Assembly: GCF_041021895.1 (NCBI RefSeq)
Contig: NZ_CP157428.1
Span: 1,116,001-1,180,000, forward strand
Length of the DNA stretch: 64,000 nt
Direction of reading: 5' to 3'
From: Acinetobacter sp. XH1741
GTDB lineage: Bacteria; Pseudomonadota; Gammaproteobacteria; Pseudomonadales; Moraxellaceae
In this document: positions 29,973 through 39,348 of the stretch, piece after piece
How positions within the stretch are numbered: position 1 is the first letter of the stretch
How the letters are laid out: every line of letters begins with the position of its first letter
Program-made: the position numbers and the translations under genes
Notes under the pieces: generated by a model
Database searches by the model: none
Seen by the model: only the letters and a program-made list of their open reading frames with translations
What the model was told of the DNA's origin: nothing

Positions 29973-31268
29973 ATGTTAAGTCTAATTCGCGGACAAAAAA
30001 TAAAATTAAATGATATTTTTCAAGGGCAACACTCTTTTTTTATCCAGATTCAATATCAAGCAAATTTTGAGCTAGATATTGCTACTTTTGGGCTTGATCT
30101 AAATTATCGTTTAAGTGATGAACGATATATGACATTTTATAATCAACCTGAAACACCATGTCGGGCTGTACGGTTGCTTGAAAATAATTACCAGTCTATA
30201 CAGTTTAAAATTGATCTTCAGGATCTTCCCGTAAATATTCATCATTTAGTTTTAACTGCTTCAATTGATGGTCAAGCTGTAATGTCGAATTTACAGCAAA
30301 TGACTGTCAAAATAGTGAATTTACAAAATCAACCTATTGCTGCATTTGAATTAAATGGCAATTTATTCGATCAAGAACGTGCCGTAATGTTGCTTGAGAT
30401 TTATCGGAAAGATAATACTTGGCGAATAGCTGCCATTGGCCAAGGTTTTAATGAGGGTTTAGCTACATTGATCCGCCATTTTGGTGGAGAGGTTGCAGAT
30501 GAAGGAGTTGTACAGAAAGATTCTACGGTGCAACAAACAAGGGTTGAACTAAAGAAAAAACTGTCTCTGGAAAAAGCAGAAAAAACGGGTAATGCTTCAA
30601 TTATTGATCTAACTAAAAAATCTTTGGTTCAATTAGAGAAAAAGAATTTGCTTGGTGTGACGGCAAGAGTCGCACTAGTGCTTGATGCTTCTGGATCAAT
30701 GGATTGGCAATATCGCCGTGGTGATGTGCAAAAGGTAGTTAATCGTCTAATGCCATTAGCTATTCATTTTGATGATAATGGAAGCTTCGAATGTTGGGCA
30801 TTCGCTGCTAAAACTATACAGCTAGACGATGTTACTTTAACTAATGTTAATGATTTCATTAATACGACTCAACAAGGCTGGAAAAACTGGTCGGTTGGTG
30901 CACGCTATAACGAAGAAATTCCAGCGATTGAAGCTGTAATTAATTACTTTCGTAAATTTGATGATCAAATTCCAACTTATGTTCTGTTTATTTCCGATGG
31001 TGGAGTGGGAAGCCGTCGACAAATGAAAAAAATATTATCTCAAGCCGCTTCACTTCCAATTTTTTGGCAATTTGTAGGAATTGGTGGTCGTGATTATGGT
31101 GCACTTGAAAAGCTGGATGAAATGTCTGGTCGTATTGTTGATAACTGTAATTTCTTTAATTTAGACCGAATTGATAGTGTTTCGGATGAGCACTTATATG
31201 AATTGTTATTACAAGAATTTCCCGATTGGTTGAATGCTGCTAGGCATCATCAAATTGTTAGAGATTAA
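29973..31268 (+). CDS. terF: TerD-VWA fusion protein (TerF-like)
   Basis: The first 170 residues form a diverged TerD domain (FELDIATFGLDLNYRLSDERYMTFYNQ; EIYRKDNTWRIAAIGQGFNEGL) that has lost most of the acidic calcium loop. After a charged linker the C-terminal 215 residues are a von Willebrand factor A domain with a complete metal site: DASGSMDW near residue 230, a Thr region near 290, and ISDGGVGSRRQ near 340. This order is that of TerF. VWA domains assemble protein complexes through a bound metal. A TTG three codons upstream opens the frame; I use the ATG at 29973. The next gene starts 13 bases after the stop. Confidence 0.82.
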   Translation: MLSLIRGQKIKLNDIFQGQHSFFIQIQYQANFELDIATFGLDLNYRLSDERYMTFYNQPETPCRAVRLLENNYQSIQFKIDLQDLPVNIHHLVLTASIDGQAVMSNLQQMTVKIVNLQNQPIAAFELNGNLFDQERAVMLLEIYRKDNTWRIAAIGQGFNEGLATLIRHFGGEVADEGVVQKDSTVQQTRVELKKKLSLEKAEKTGNASIIDLTKKSLVQLEKKNLLGVTARVALVLDASGSMDWQYRRGDVQKVVNRLMPLAIHFDDNGSFECWAFAAKTIQLDDVTLTNVNDFINTTQQGWKNWSVGARYNEEIPAIEAVINYFRKFDDQIPTYVLFISDGGVGSRRQMKKILSQAASLPIFWQFVGIGGRDYGALEKLDEMSGRIVDNCNFFNLDRIDSVSDEHLYELLLQEFPDWLNAARHHQIVRD

Positions 31269-31281
31269 AAGGGTTAATAAA

Positions 31282-31995
31282 ATGGCACACTTTAGTTTGG
31301 TGGGTTCACCAGAACCATTTTTGCATGTTGCAATGCGCCGTGGAGACCGTATTTATTGTGAAAGTAATGCAATGGTCATGATGGAAGATGCTCTGGAGTT
31401 AAAGGGGCGACTACAGGGCGGTTTAATGCAATCCTTATTACGTCGTTTTGCCAATGATGAATCTTTATTTCAGCAGCATATCGAAGCTGTACGTGGAGAT
31501 GGAGACTGTTTATTGTCTGCTTCACTAGATGGAGATATGCAGATTCTCGATGTTGGTACAACCCAGTACATGTTAAGTGATGGTGCATTTGTTGCCGCAC
31601 ATGATTCAGTAGAAGTCAAAGCACAATTAAATAGCAGTCTTGGTGGTGCTTTCTTTGGAAATACAGGTGGTTTTCTTGTCATGGAAACGAGTGGACATGG
31701 ACAAGTTGTAGTTTCAGGTTGTGGAACCTTGTTTGAGTTAGAGGTAGAGCCCAATAAAGAGGTTGTGATTGATAATGGACATGTAGTCTGCTGGGATTCA
31801 CGGTTAAATTATCATTTATCGGTTTCAACTTCACAAAATAGTGGTTTTCTCGGAAATTTAGTAAATAGCGTAACCAGTGGTGAAGGCATGGTTTTACGTT
31901 TTTCAGGAGCTGGTAAAGTTATCATTTGTTCAAGAAACCGAAATAATTTTTTACAGTGGTTGATGTCTAAGTTAAACCGTCAACAGTCTCATTAA
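31282..31995 (+). CDS. AIM24/TIGR00266-family protein
   Basis: This 237-residue beta-rich protein matches the AIM24 family: an opening with PEPFLHVAMRRGDRIYCESNAMVMM, Gly-rich turns through SLGGAFFGNTGGFLVMETSGHGQVVVSGCG, and the DNGHVVCWDSRLNYHL motif. The yeast namesake acts in mitochondrial inner-membrane organisation. Bacterial members often sit in ter operons, but their role is not known to me. A longer frame starts at 31234 inside terF; GGG nine bases before the ATG at 31282 favours the shorter start. Confidence 0.82.
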   Translation: MAHFSLVGSPEPFLHVAMRRGDRIYCESNAMVMMEDALELKGRLQGGLMQSLLRRFANDESLFQQHIEAVRGDGDCLLSASLDGDMQILDVGTTQYMLSDGAFVAAHDSVEVKAQLNSSLGGAFFGNTGGFLVMETSGHGQVVVSGCGTLFELEVEPNKEVVIDNGHVVCWDSRLNYHLSVSTSQNSGFLGNLVNSVTSGEGMVLRFSGAGKVIICSRNRNNFLQWLMSKLNRQQSH

Positions 31996-32042
31996 AAAAT
32001 AAAAGTAATCATTTTTATAGTCCTCATAGGAAGATCCATAAT

Positions 32043-32621
32043 ATGGCAATTAATTTAGAAAAAGGTCAGAAAATCAATTTGCAAAAAGCAGATGGTAGTA
32101 GCCTTCAACAAGTTTTCTTAGGGGTGGGTTGGGATGTAGTAAAAAGCAAAGGTTTTTTTGGTTTTGGCGGTGGCGGTAATATTGATCTTGATGCTTCTGT
32201 AATTTTATTTGATGAAAATAAAAAAATGCTTGATGTTGTCTACTTTGGCCAACTGCAAAGTAGAGATGGGAGTATTCGCCATTCGGGAGATAATTTAACA
32301 GGAGCGGGAAGTGGGGATGATGAAGTAATTCGTGTCAACCTTAACCAGATTCCAGCACAAGTAAAATCTTTGGTTTTTACTGTTAATAGTTTCCGAGGTC
32401 AGACCTTTGAGAAAGTGGAAAATGCATTTTGCCGATTAGTTGATCAATCAAATAATAATGAAATTGCAAGTTATAAACTTTCTTCGCAAGGCGCTCATAC
32501 TGGTCTAATCATTGCAAAAATTTATCGACATAACGATGCTTGGAAAATGCATGCAATTGGTGAAAATGTACATGGCCGTACTTTTCAAGATATCGTACCT
32601 TTTGTATTACCTCATATTTAA
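32043..32621 (+). CDS. terZ: TerZ-like TerD-family protein
   Basis: This is a 192-residue TerD-fold protein of the TerZ branch: MAINLEKGQKINLQK, then GWDVVKSKGFFGFGGGGNIDLDASVILF. The Gly-rich insert GFFGFGGGG just before the IDLDAS strand is characteristic of TerZ. The calcium loop reads GDNLTGAGSGDDEV. It is the last gene of the block, and a strong hairpin follows. Confidence 0.87.
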   Translation: MAINLEKGQKINLQKADGSSLQQVFLGVGWDVVKSKGFFGFGGGGNIDLDASVILFDENKKMLDVVYFGQLQSRDGSIRHSGDNLTGAGSGDDEVIRVNLNQIPAQVKSLVFTVNSFRGQTFEKVENAFCRLVDQSNNNEIASYKLSSQGAHTGLIIAKIYRHNDAWKMHAIGENVHGRTFQDIVPFVLPHI

Positions 32622-32645
32622 CTAATATAGTGACTAAGTAATAGC

Positions 32646-32670
32646 CCACCATTGTTGAAAGCAATGGTGG
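32646..32670. terminator. Hairpin between terZ and the MFS gene
   Basis: CCACCATTG and CAATGGTGG form a perfect 9-bp stem with a 7-base loop, 24 bases after terZ. The converging MFS gene ends just to the right, so it may stop transcripts from both sides. No adjacent T run. Confidence 0.6.
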
Positions 32671-32683
32671 AGTATAGAAATTT

Positions 32684-32733
32684 GATTTTTAACAAATTAC
32701 CTTATGAGTGAAGCATCTGCTTTTTTTGTAAGA
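32684..32733. repeat. 50-bp direct repeat, right copy (true MFS gene end)
   Basis: This copy contains the last codons and stop of the minus-strand MFS gene plus 18 bases beyond. It matches 25575-25624 at 48 of 50 positions; of the two differences, one is silent and one changes L to V. Confidence 0.9.
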
Positions 32734-33892
32734 AAGCATCAATAACACTAAATAAAATGCAAAATGCAACGAGTCCCACACCTGCTATACATGTCATGGT
32801 CCATCCACCACGATTCCATGCAAAAATTCCTAATGCTGAACCAGCTGCACCACCAATAAAGTAAGTAGTCATATAAATGGCATTAATACGAGATTTGGCA
32901 TCTGGACGTAAACGGAAAATAATACTCTGGTTGCTGGTGTGAACGAGCGCGAGTGCTAATTGAATTAAAGCAAAGCCAATAACATAAGTAGAAATTAGAG
33001 TCTGTCCGAAGTAGAAACAGATCCAGCTTACCAAGAACAGCCCGCAACCCATCCAAGTGAGTAAGCTTGTGTAGCCTTGGTCTGCATATTTGCCAATATA
33101 ACGTGTAGATAAAGCACCAAAAATACCGACTAGAGGGACGAGTCCAATAAATAGATCGGGTAAATGGTGTGCCGAAGTGAGTAGCAGTGCGATAGTGGAA
33201 TACAAAGTACTCACTGCTGCAAAGGCAAAAGCACCCGTAAGCGCTCTTAATAATAGTCGCTTCTCTTGCTTTAAAAGCTGAGCCATGGAGACAAAGATTT
33301 GCCCATAGTTCATTTTCATACGCATGACATAAGGCAAGCGACTTTTTAAAGTAAATGCCAACAGAAGCATTAATACGCCACTGACTATATATACGACTTT
33401 CCAGTGAAATAAGTTTGAGAACAAACCAGCCAGACTGGTAGAGAGTAAAATCCCGACCAATAAGCCACTCATTAAAAAGCCAATAATCTCGCCAGTTTTT
33501 TCAGGTTTGACTGTCATCGTTGCAAGTGGAATAAGCACTTGAGCTGCAACAGAAAACAAGCCCGCTAAAATTGTGCCGATCCAGAGCATAGGTAAGTTAA
33601 CTGAAAATGCAGATGTAAATAGACCAACTGCGCAAAGCACCATCAAAAACGGAATAGCCTTGGCTTTATTGACGATATCGCCCATCGGTACAATAAAAAG
33701 TAAACCGAGGGCATAAGACACTTGAGCAAATGTTACTGTTAAAGCAGCTTGTGCTTGAGTTACAGCAAACTCTTGCTGAATAGAGTGAATTAGAGGCTGA
33801 CAATAATAATTCACACCTGCACACAAGCCACATGCTGCTGCCATCAACCAAAGCAAAGGTTTATTTTGACTGATATCTTCAGGGGTAGACAT
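32702..33892 (-). CDS. MFS transporter
   Basis: This is a 396-residue inner-membrane protein with twelve hydrophobic segments and the MFS loop motif GDIVNKAKAIPF between segments 2 and 3. The N-terminus and the GVNYYCQPLIHSI start resemble the YajR/AraJ-like drug and metabolite exporters. The substrate cannot be named. It is probably transcribed with the RidA-family gene just upstream (18 bp) and the EamA gene. Its last 32 bp are duplicated on the far side of the ter block. Confidence 0.88.
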   Translation of the reverse strand: MSTPEDISQNKPLLWLMAAACGLCAGVNYYCQPLIHSIQQEFAVTQAQAALTVTFAQVSYALGLLFIVPMGDIVNKAKAIPFLMVLCAVGLFTSAFSVNLPMLWIGTILAGLFSVAAQVLIPLATMTVKPEKTGEIIGFLMSGLLVGILLSTSLAGLFSNLFHWKVVYIVSGVLMLLLAFTLKSRLPYVMRMKMNYGQIFVSMAQLLKQEKRLLLRALTGAFAFAAVSTLYSTIALLLTSAHHLPDLFIGLVPLVGIFGALSTRYIGKYADQGYTSLLTWMGCGLFLVSWICFYFGQTLISTYVIGFALIQLALALVHTSNQSIIFRLRPDAKSRINAIYMTTYFIGGAAGSALGIFAWNRGGWTMTCIAGVGLVAFCILFSVIDAFLQKKQMLHS

Positions 33893-33910
33893 GATGTTCT
33901 CTCAGTTTTA

Positions 33911-34318
33911 TTAAGTGTATGCCGTTGCTTCAACTTCAATGAGCATGCGTTCTAATGCAAGGCGTGGCACGGGAATGAGTGTGCAGGCTGGAAAAGGATG
34001 ATTTTTCCATAGATTTTGCATGATTTTAATCAAAATTTGATGTTTTTCATCCGAATGATCAACAATTAAAACCCTTAAAACAGCGATATCTGTGATTTCT
34101 GCATCTGCTGCTGTTAAGGCATGTTGGATGTTATCAAAAACATGGATGGCTTGTTCTTGAAAATCTGAACTTAATTCACCTTTTGCATCTTCACCTCCTT
34201 GACCCGCAACATGAATAATATTTTTAAAATTTTGGACTATAGCAACATGGCTATAAGCATTTGGAGTGGGGTTGTATAAAGTCGATGGGTTTATAATTTT
34301 AAAAGCTTCTTTTTTCAT
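33911..34318 (-). CDS. RidA-family (YjgF/UK114) protein
   Basis: RidA-type proteins hydrolyse reactive enamine or imine intermediates in the cytosol. The protein is about 135 residues with the family layout: NPSTLYNPTPNAYSHVAIV, VAGQGGEDAKGEL, and the closing PACTLIPVPRLALERMLIEVEATAY. The Arg before LALERMLIEVEA corresponds to the carboxylate-binding Arg of active members (R in PVPRLA), so activity is plausible. The ATG at 34316-34318 starts MKKEAFKIINPS; a frame 15 codons longer lacks support. It lies between the MFS and EamA genes on the same strand. Confidence 0.85.
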   Translation of the reverse strand: MKKEAFKIINPSTLYNPTPNAYSHVAIVQNFKNIIHVAGQGGEDAKGELSSDFQEQAIHVFDNIQHALTAADAEITDIAVLRVLIVDHSDEKHQILIKIMQNLWKNHPFPACTLIPVPRLALERMLIEVEATAYT

Positions 34319-34385
34319 GGATCTCAGCCGTTTATTGAAAGTTAGGTGAGTATCCAACCTCAACTTAAGTTGAGGTCAAGCAGAT

Positions 34386-35312
34386 TTAATGTTTTAGTCG
34401 TTTTTTTCTGAGGGTAATCATCATTACGCCTACTATATTAAGAAGGCAGCCAATCCATTGCCACATATTTAAATGCTCATTTAAAAAAGCAACAGCAAGC
34501 AAAATCGTTAAAACTGGTCCAATTGAAGCAATCATTGCAGATTGAGATGCACCGAGACGTTCAATACTTTGCATGAGCATAACTGTGGGTAAGACGGTAA
34601 CTAAAAAGCCTAAGCCAATGCCATACCAAATAACGCTAGAGGGAAGTTGTAATAACAGTTGAACTGGGTGAGGGGTACTCAATGTGTAGTGCGTTAATGT
34701 TCCGATACAAGCTATAGTTAATGCTAAACCTGTGAAATTCCAAGAACCAAATTTTTTAATGAGTGAAGGAGTTAGGAGTAAATATCCTGCAAAAGCCACT
34801 GCACTTGCAAATACGAAACTTGTACCTAACCAGAAGTTGCCCTGAATTGGTGCGTTGTTGTGCTCTTGGAGCATCACTAGTACGGTTCCACCATAACTAA
34901 GAAAAATGGCAAACCAACTTTTTACATCTAATTTTTGTTTGTAGAGTAGACTCGAAGCGATCACGGTGAGTGTGGGATATAAAAAAAGAATAATTCGCTC
35001 TAAAGAAGCACTAATAAACATAAGACCCGTGAAATCGAGCCAGCTGGCGAAGTAGTAGCCTAATAGACCGGCAAAAATTAAAATTAGCCAATCCTTCTTT
35101 TTTATGCCCTGATTATGATGCCTATTGAACCAGCAAATTAATAGAAAGAACGGTAAAGCGCTTAACATACGTAAAGCCATCAGGACTGTACCGTCTACTA
35201 ATGGAGAAAGGGCATAAGTCTGTTTAATAAAGATTGCTTTTGTGCTGAATAGAAAAGCAGAGCAAAGAGCAAAAAAAGACCCAATTTGAAACGATGATAA
35301 AGAAATTTTCAT
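34386..35312 (-). CDS. EamA-family (DMT) transporter
   Basis: This 308-residue protein has ten hydrophobic segments arranged as two EamA repeats, each near 140 residues. Features are the opening ALCSAFLFSTKAIFIKQTYALSP, SLERIILFLYPTLTVIASSLLY in repeat 1, and SIGPVLTILLAVAFLNEHLN in repeat 2. Such proteins export amino acids or other metabolites, and the substrate is unknown here. It seems to be the first gene of the EamA-RidA-MFS transcript (67 bp to the RidA gene). Confidence 0.87.
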   Translation of the reverse strand: MKISLSSFQIGSFFALCSAFLFSTKAIFIKQTYALSPLVDGTVLMALRMLSALPFFLLICWFNRHHNQGIKKKDWLILIFAGLLGYYFASWLDFTGLMFISASLERIILFLYPTLTVIASSLLYKQKLDVKSWFAIFLSYGGTVLVMLQEHNNAPIQGNFWLGTSFVFASAVAFAGYLLLTPSLIKKFGSWNFTGLALTIACIGTLTHYTLSTPHPVQLLLQLPSSVIWYGIGLGFLVTVLPTVMLMQSIERLGASQSAMIASIGPVLTILLAVAFLNEHLNMWQWIGCLLNIVGVMMITLRKKRLKH

Positions 35313-35550
35313 ATACAGGACTGTATAAGAGAGACTGTTGTCTGTAGAAAAAGAAAAATCCTCCTATGTTACACCCCTATTTTAATAACGTGAATCATCA
35401 GTTCAAAATATGGGTATTTATTAAATAAATATTGGGTGGTATTTTCAAAAAGTTCAATTAGAATCCAAATTCTGTACAAAGAATACACATGGGGGAAACA
35501 TTGCAGGTTGCAATGTTTTTGACAATGAGAAATTAGCTTGAGGAACGCTC

Positions 35551-36678
35551 ATGCAGATCGGAATCCCAACCGAAACTGTCGTCGGTGAAAATCGTGTAGC
35601 TGCTACGCCAGAGACAGTAAAGAAGTTGATTAGCGCTGGTCATAGCGTTGTGATTGAACGTGGTGCTGGTGTAAAGGCTGCGTACATTGATAGTGCTTAT
35701 GAACAGGTCGGTGCAACCATTACGGATGATGCCTATACGGGTAGTCAAATTATTTTGAAAGTTCGTGCGCCACAAGGCGAGGAAATTCAAAAACTTGCAG
35801 CAAATACAGCTGTTGTAGCAATGTTTGATCCTTATCGTAACACCGAGCTAGATCAATTTGCGACTCAGCAAGTATCTGCTTTTGCTCTAGAACTGCTTCC
35901 TCGTACGCTTTCTCGTGCACAAAACATGGATGTGTTGTCTTCTCAAGCAAACTTAGCTGGTTATAAATCAGTTTTGCTTGCTGCTGCTGAATATCAACGC
36001 ATGTTCCCAATGCTGATGACTGCTGCGGGTACTGTAAAGCCTGCACGTGTTGTGATCATGGGTGTTGGGGTTGCGGGTCTTCAGGCGATTGCTACCGCAA
36101 AACGTTTGGGTGCAGTGGTTGAAGCGACTGATTTACGTCCTACAGCAAAAGATCAAGTTGAGTCTTTAGGTGGCAAGTGGTTAGACGTGCCAATGTCTGA
36201 AGAAGAGCAACAACGTGCAGCAGATGCAGCAAAAAATGGTTATGGCTGGATGCCGGGTGAGCAATACATTAAAGACCAAGCTGCGATTGTTGATAAGGCT
36301 GTTTCTAATGCAGACATCGTGATTACAACAGCATTGTTACCGGGTCGTGATGCACCACGTCTGATTAAAGCTGAAACTGTTGCCAAAATGAAGCCGGGCT
36401 CTGTCATTTTAGATATGGCGGTTGAAACGGGTGGTAACGTTGAAGGCTCTAAAGTGGGCGAGACTGTGTTTACAGAAAATGGCGTGAAAATTTTGGGTGT
36501 TCCAAATATTCCGGCCACTGTAGCAACAGAAGCTTCTGCATTATATGCGCGTAACGTTTTTAATTTCGTAGAGACTTTATTCGACAAAGAGAAAAACTTT
36601 GTGATTAATCAGGAAGACGAAATCCAAAAAGCCCTATTGGTCACTCATGGCGGTCAAGTACTGCTTAAGCGTGGTTAA
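35551..36678 (+). CDS. pntAA: NAD(P) transhydrogenase alpha subunit, NAD-binding part
   Basis: This is the cytoplasmic domain I of the proton-translocating transhydrogenase, which uses the proton gradient to make NADPH from NADH. The 375 residues hold [20 protein letters not shown], the RQD-loop equivalent, and the NAD motif [27 protein letters not shown] near residue 166. Unlike E. coli PntA, the membrane part is a separate gene (next), the split form seen in Acinetobacter, Rhodospirillum and others. AGGAA precedes the ATG. Order and spacing (11 and 12 bp) indicate one operon with pntAB and pntB. Confidence 0.95.
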   Translation: MQIGIPTETVVGENRVAATPETVKKLISAGHSVVIERGAGVKAAYIDSAYEQVGATITDDAYTGSQIILKVRAPQGEEIQKLAANTAVVAMFDPYRNTELDQFATQQVSAFALELLPRTLSRAQNMDVLSSQANLAGYKSVLLAAAEYQRMFPMLMTAAGTVKPARVVIMGVGVAGLQAIATAKRLGAVVEATDLRPTAKDQVESLGGKWLDVPMSEEEQQRAADAAKNGYGWMPGEQYIKDQAAIVDKAVSNADIVITTALLPGRDAPRLIKAETVAKMKPGSVILDMAVETGGNVEGSKVGETVFTENGVKILGVPNIPATVATEASALYARNVFNFVETLFDKEKNFVINQEDEIQKALLVTHGGQVLLKRG

Positions 36679-36689
36679 GGAGATTTCTC

Positions 36690-37004
36690 ATGGTTGAAAC
36701 TATTACAATTTTCGTCCTTGCCATCTTCGTAGGTTATTACGTTGTTTGGGGTGTTACACCTGCTTTGCATACGCCACTTATGGCGGTCACCAATGCATTG
36801 TCATCTATTATTGTAGTGGGTGCGATGTTGCAAACTGTAGGTCTGCCAGTTTTAGGTGTAGATGCTAACGTTGCATTTCAAAGTGTGAATGTGGTGAGCG
36901 TACTCGGTGCGATTGCAGTATTTTTAGCAAGCATTAATATTTTCGGTGGTTTCGCAGTAACTGCGCGCATGCTGGAAATGTTCAAGCCTAAGCAAAAGAA
37001 ATAA
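36690..37004 (+). CDS. pntAB: NAD(P) transhydrogenase alpha subunit, membrane part
   Basis: This 104-residue protein has about three to four membrane helices and matches the C-terminal membrane domain of E. coli Pnt[41 protein letters not shown]. It forms part of the proton channel. AAGGAG precedes the ATG. It lies between pntAA and pntB. Confidence 0.94.
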   Translation: MVETITIFVLAIFVGYYVVWGVTPALHTPLMAVTNALSSIIVVGAMLQTVGLPVLGVDANVAFQSVNVVSVLGAIAVFLASINIFGGFAVTARMLEMFKPKQKK

Positions 37005-37016
37005 GAGGGCTTTGAC

Positions 37017-38471
37017 ATGGAATTTATTCAAGCAAATGCAAACTGGTTGTACCTTGTTGGCGCAATTCTCTTTATCTTGACGCTTCGTGGCTTGTCTGGC
37101 CCTAAAACAGCAATTCAAGGTAACCGTTACGGTATGATCGCAATGGCGATTGCCGTTATAACAACCTTCTTTGTTGCCAATAACCCAGTGATCTGGATGA
37201 TCGGTGGTGCAATGGTATTAGGTGCAATTGTGGGTATTGCTCGTGCACGTACCGTACCAATGACACAAATGCCAGAAACTGTTGCGCTTATGCACTCATT
37301 GGTGGGTTTAGCTGCTGTTTTAATTGCGATTGCCGCAATTTTACATAACAACCAACTTACTGAATTATTTGCTCAAAATGAAGCAGCGTTAACGGCAGCT
37401 GGCGTACAACATGCGCACATGAGCAAGATTCACTTGTTTGAATTATTTGTTGGTTGTTTCGTTGGTGCAATTACCTTTACCGCATCTGTATTTGCCTATG
37501 GTAAATTGGCTGCGAAAAAATGGGCTAAAACGATTTCTGGAGCATGGGTTAAACCTGTTCAAGCGCTTATCTTTATCGCGATGTTGGCTTGTGGTTTTTA
37601 CTTCTTCACAACTGGCAACATGACTGCTTTCTGGGCAATGACAGCACTTGCGCTTGCATTTGGTTGGGTTTGGATTGCGCCGGTCGGTGGCGGTGATATG
37701 CCTGTTGTGGTATCGCTTCTTAACTCATTCTCTGGTTGGGCTGCGGCAGGTATTGGTTTTACCCTTGAAAATAACATGTTGATTGTTGCGGGTTCTCTCG
37801 TAGGTTCATCTGGTGCGATTCTCTCGTACATCATGTGTAAAGCAATGAACCGTTCAATCATCAATGTATTGTTTGGTGGGGCAATGGGTGGTGCAGCAGT
37901 TTCTACAGCTGCTAAGGGTGAGCAAGTTCAACGTAACCATCGTTCGGGTTCTGCTGATGATGCTGGCTTCTTGATGTCAAATGCAGACAGCGTTGTGATT
38001 GTACCGGGTTATGGTATGGCGCAAGGTCGTGCACAAAATGCTGTAAAAGAGTTGTGTGAGATTCTAAAAGAGCAAGGTGTTCGTGTTCGTTTTGCTATCC
38101 ATCCAGTTGCAGGTCGTATGCCTGGTCACATGAACGTATTGCTTGCTGAAGCGGACGTGGCTTATGAAGATATCTTGGAAATGGATGAGATTAATTCGGA
38201 CTTTCCAGCAACTGACGTAGTACTTGTAATTGGTGCAAACGATGTTGTAAACCCAGCTGCAAAAGATGATCCTAGCTCGCCAATTTATGGTATGCCGATT
38301 CTTGAAGCTCATAAAGCGCGTACAATCATGGTAATTAAACGCTCTATGGCAACGGGTTATGCAGGTCTAGACAACGATTTGTTCTATAACGAAAAAACAA
38401 TGATGATCTTTGGTGATGCCAAGAAAGTTGTTGAAGATATGACGAAAGCAATTAATGGCACAGGTCACTAA
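37017..38471 (+). CDS. pntB: NAD(P) transhydrogenase beta subunit
   Basis: The 484 residues comprise eight or nine membrane helices (to about residue 280) and the cytoplasmic NADP-binding domain III. The latter contains VVIVPGYGMAQGRAQNAVKELCEIL, FAIHPVAGRMPGHMNVLLAEADV and VLVIGANDVVNPAAKDDPSSPIYGMPIL, all family signatures. It completes the transhydrogenase. A strong terminator follows at 38485. Confidence 0.96.
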   Translation: MEFIQANANWLYLVGAILFILTLRGLSGPKTAIQGNRYGMIAMAIAVITTFFVANNPVIWMIGGAMVLGAIVGIARARTVPMTQMPETVALMHSLVGLAAVLIAIAAILHNNQLTELFAQNEAALTAAGVQHAHMSKIHLFELFVGCFVGAITFTASVFAYGKLAAKKWAKTISGAWVKPVQALIFIAMLACGFYFFTTGNMTAFWAMTALALAFGWVWIAPVGGGDMPVVVSLLNSFSGWAAAGIGFTLENNMLIVAGSLVGSSGAILSYIMCKAMNRSIINVLFGGAMGGAAVSTAAKGEQVQRNHRSGSADDAGFLMSNADSVVIVPGYGMAQGRAQNAVKELCEILKEQGVRVRFAIHPVAGRMPGHMNVLLAEADVAYEDILEMDEINSDFPATDVVLVIGANDVVNPAAKDDPSSPIYGMPILEAHKARTIMVIKRSMATGYAGLDNDLFYNEKTMMIFGDAKKVVEDMTKAINGTGH

Positions 38472-38484
38472 GTTGCTTTGAAAT

Positions 38485-38511
38485 AAAAAAACCACCTTCG
38501 GGTGGTTTTTT
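38485..38511 (+). terminator. Rho-independent terminator of the pnt operon
   Basis: AAAAAACCACC-TTCG-GGTGGTTTTTT: a perfect stem with a UUCG tetraloop and T run, 14 bases after pntB. Confidence 0.95.
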
Positions 38512-38526
38512 ATTTGGACTAATTTT

Positions 38527-39348
38527 TTAAATAAATTTCTCTACCAAGTCCATTGATTGTTGGTAGAGGTCGCGTGCCAGTTGTTGATTTTTAGCATGTG
38601 AAGATCTCCAGTCTGGCATATGCGCGCTAACGTATTCGCCATTGCGGTTTTGCCATGCGTCTCCAATTGCCATTTCTGTAATGAGCTTTGCTGGTACAGA
38701 AGTGGGTACTAAGCCTAATTTCATCACTGCATAAACTGGCTTTGGTAGTTCACGATAAATGTCGGAAGCAACTCCACCTGGATGTAAAGCATTGTTGGTA
38801 ATTGAACTGTCTGCGAGTTGCTCTGCTAATGCATTGCTAAACAGTAAGTTTGCAAGCTTCGATTGTCCATAATAGAACAGGGGATTATAAAATCCTTCTC
38901 CACGAAATTTATTGGGTTTAATTGAGCCAACCCAGTGAGCAATAGATGCAAGATGAATAATGCGTGCTTTGGGAGATTGTTTTAAAACTGGAATGAGTTT
39001 CTGGGTTAGTAAAAAATGGCCTAAATAATTAACGCCAAATTGTTGCTCAAAGCCATCAGTTGTAAGTTGTTTGGTTTTAGAAAATAAACCTGCATTATTA
39101 ATGAGTACGTCAAGGCTGCCATATTTGTCTGTGATTTCATCGGCAGCTTTTTGGGTTAGCTCAAGACTATTCAAATCAAGAGAAACGATATCGACTTGCC
39201 CTTGGTTAAGTGAGCGCAGTTTGTTTTGCGCTTCTTGAGCTTTTTGAGAATTTCGGCATGCCAAAATTACATGTTGTCCTTGTTTTACAAGTTGTTCTGC
39301 TGTGGCAAAGCCAATCCCTGTGTTGGCACCTGTAATGAGTATCTTCAC
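38527..39348 (-). CDS. Short-chain dehydrogenase/reductase
   Basis: This is a 273-residue NAD(P)-dependent oxidoreductase with a Rossmann fold. TGANTGIGFATAEQL near residue 6 is the cofactor motif, NNAGLF is the NNAG motif, and the catalytic pair lies in YGQSKLANLLFSNAL (YxxxK) with the Ser in LASIAHW. This resembles the retinol-dehydrogenase-like SDR group, and the substrate is unknown. The frame opens 14 codons upstream at a TTG. GGAG eight bases before the GTG at 39346-39348 gives VKILITGANTG, a normal SDR start, so I use the GTG. Confidence 0.87.
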   Translation of the reverse strand: MKILITGANTGIGFATAEQLVKQGQHVILACRNSQKAQEAQNKLRSLNQGQVDIVSLDLNSLELTQKAADEITDKYGSLDVLINNAGLFSKTKQLTTDGFEQQFGVNYLGHFLLTQKLIPVLKQSPKARIIHLASIAHWVGSIKPNKFRGEGFYNPLFYYGQSKLANLLFSNALAEQLADSSITNNALHPGGVASDIYRELPKPVYAVMKLGLVPTSVPAKLITEMAIGDAWQNRNGEYVSAHMPDWRSSHAKNQQLARDLYQQSMDLVEKFI

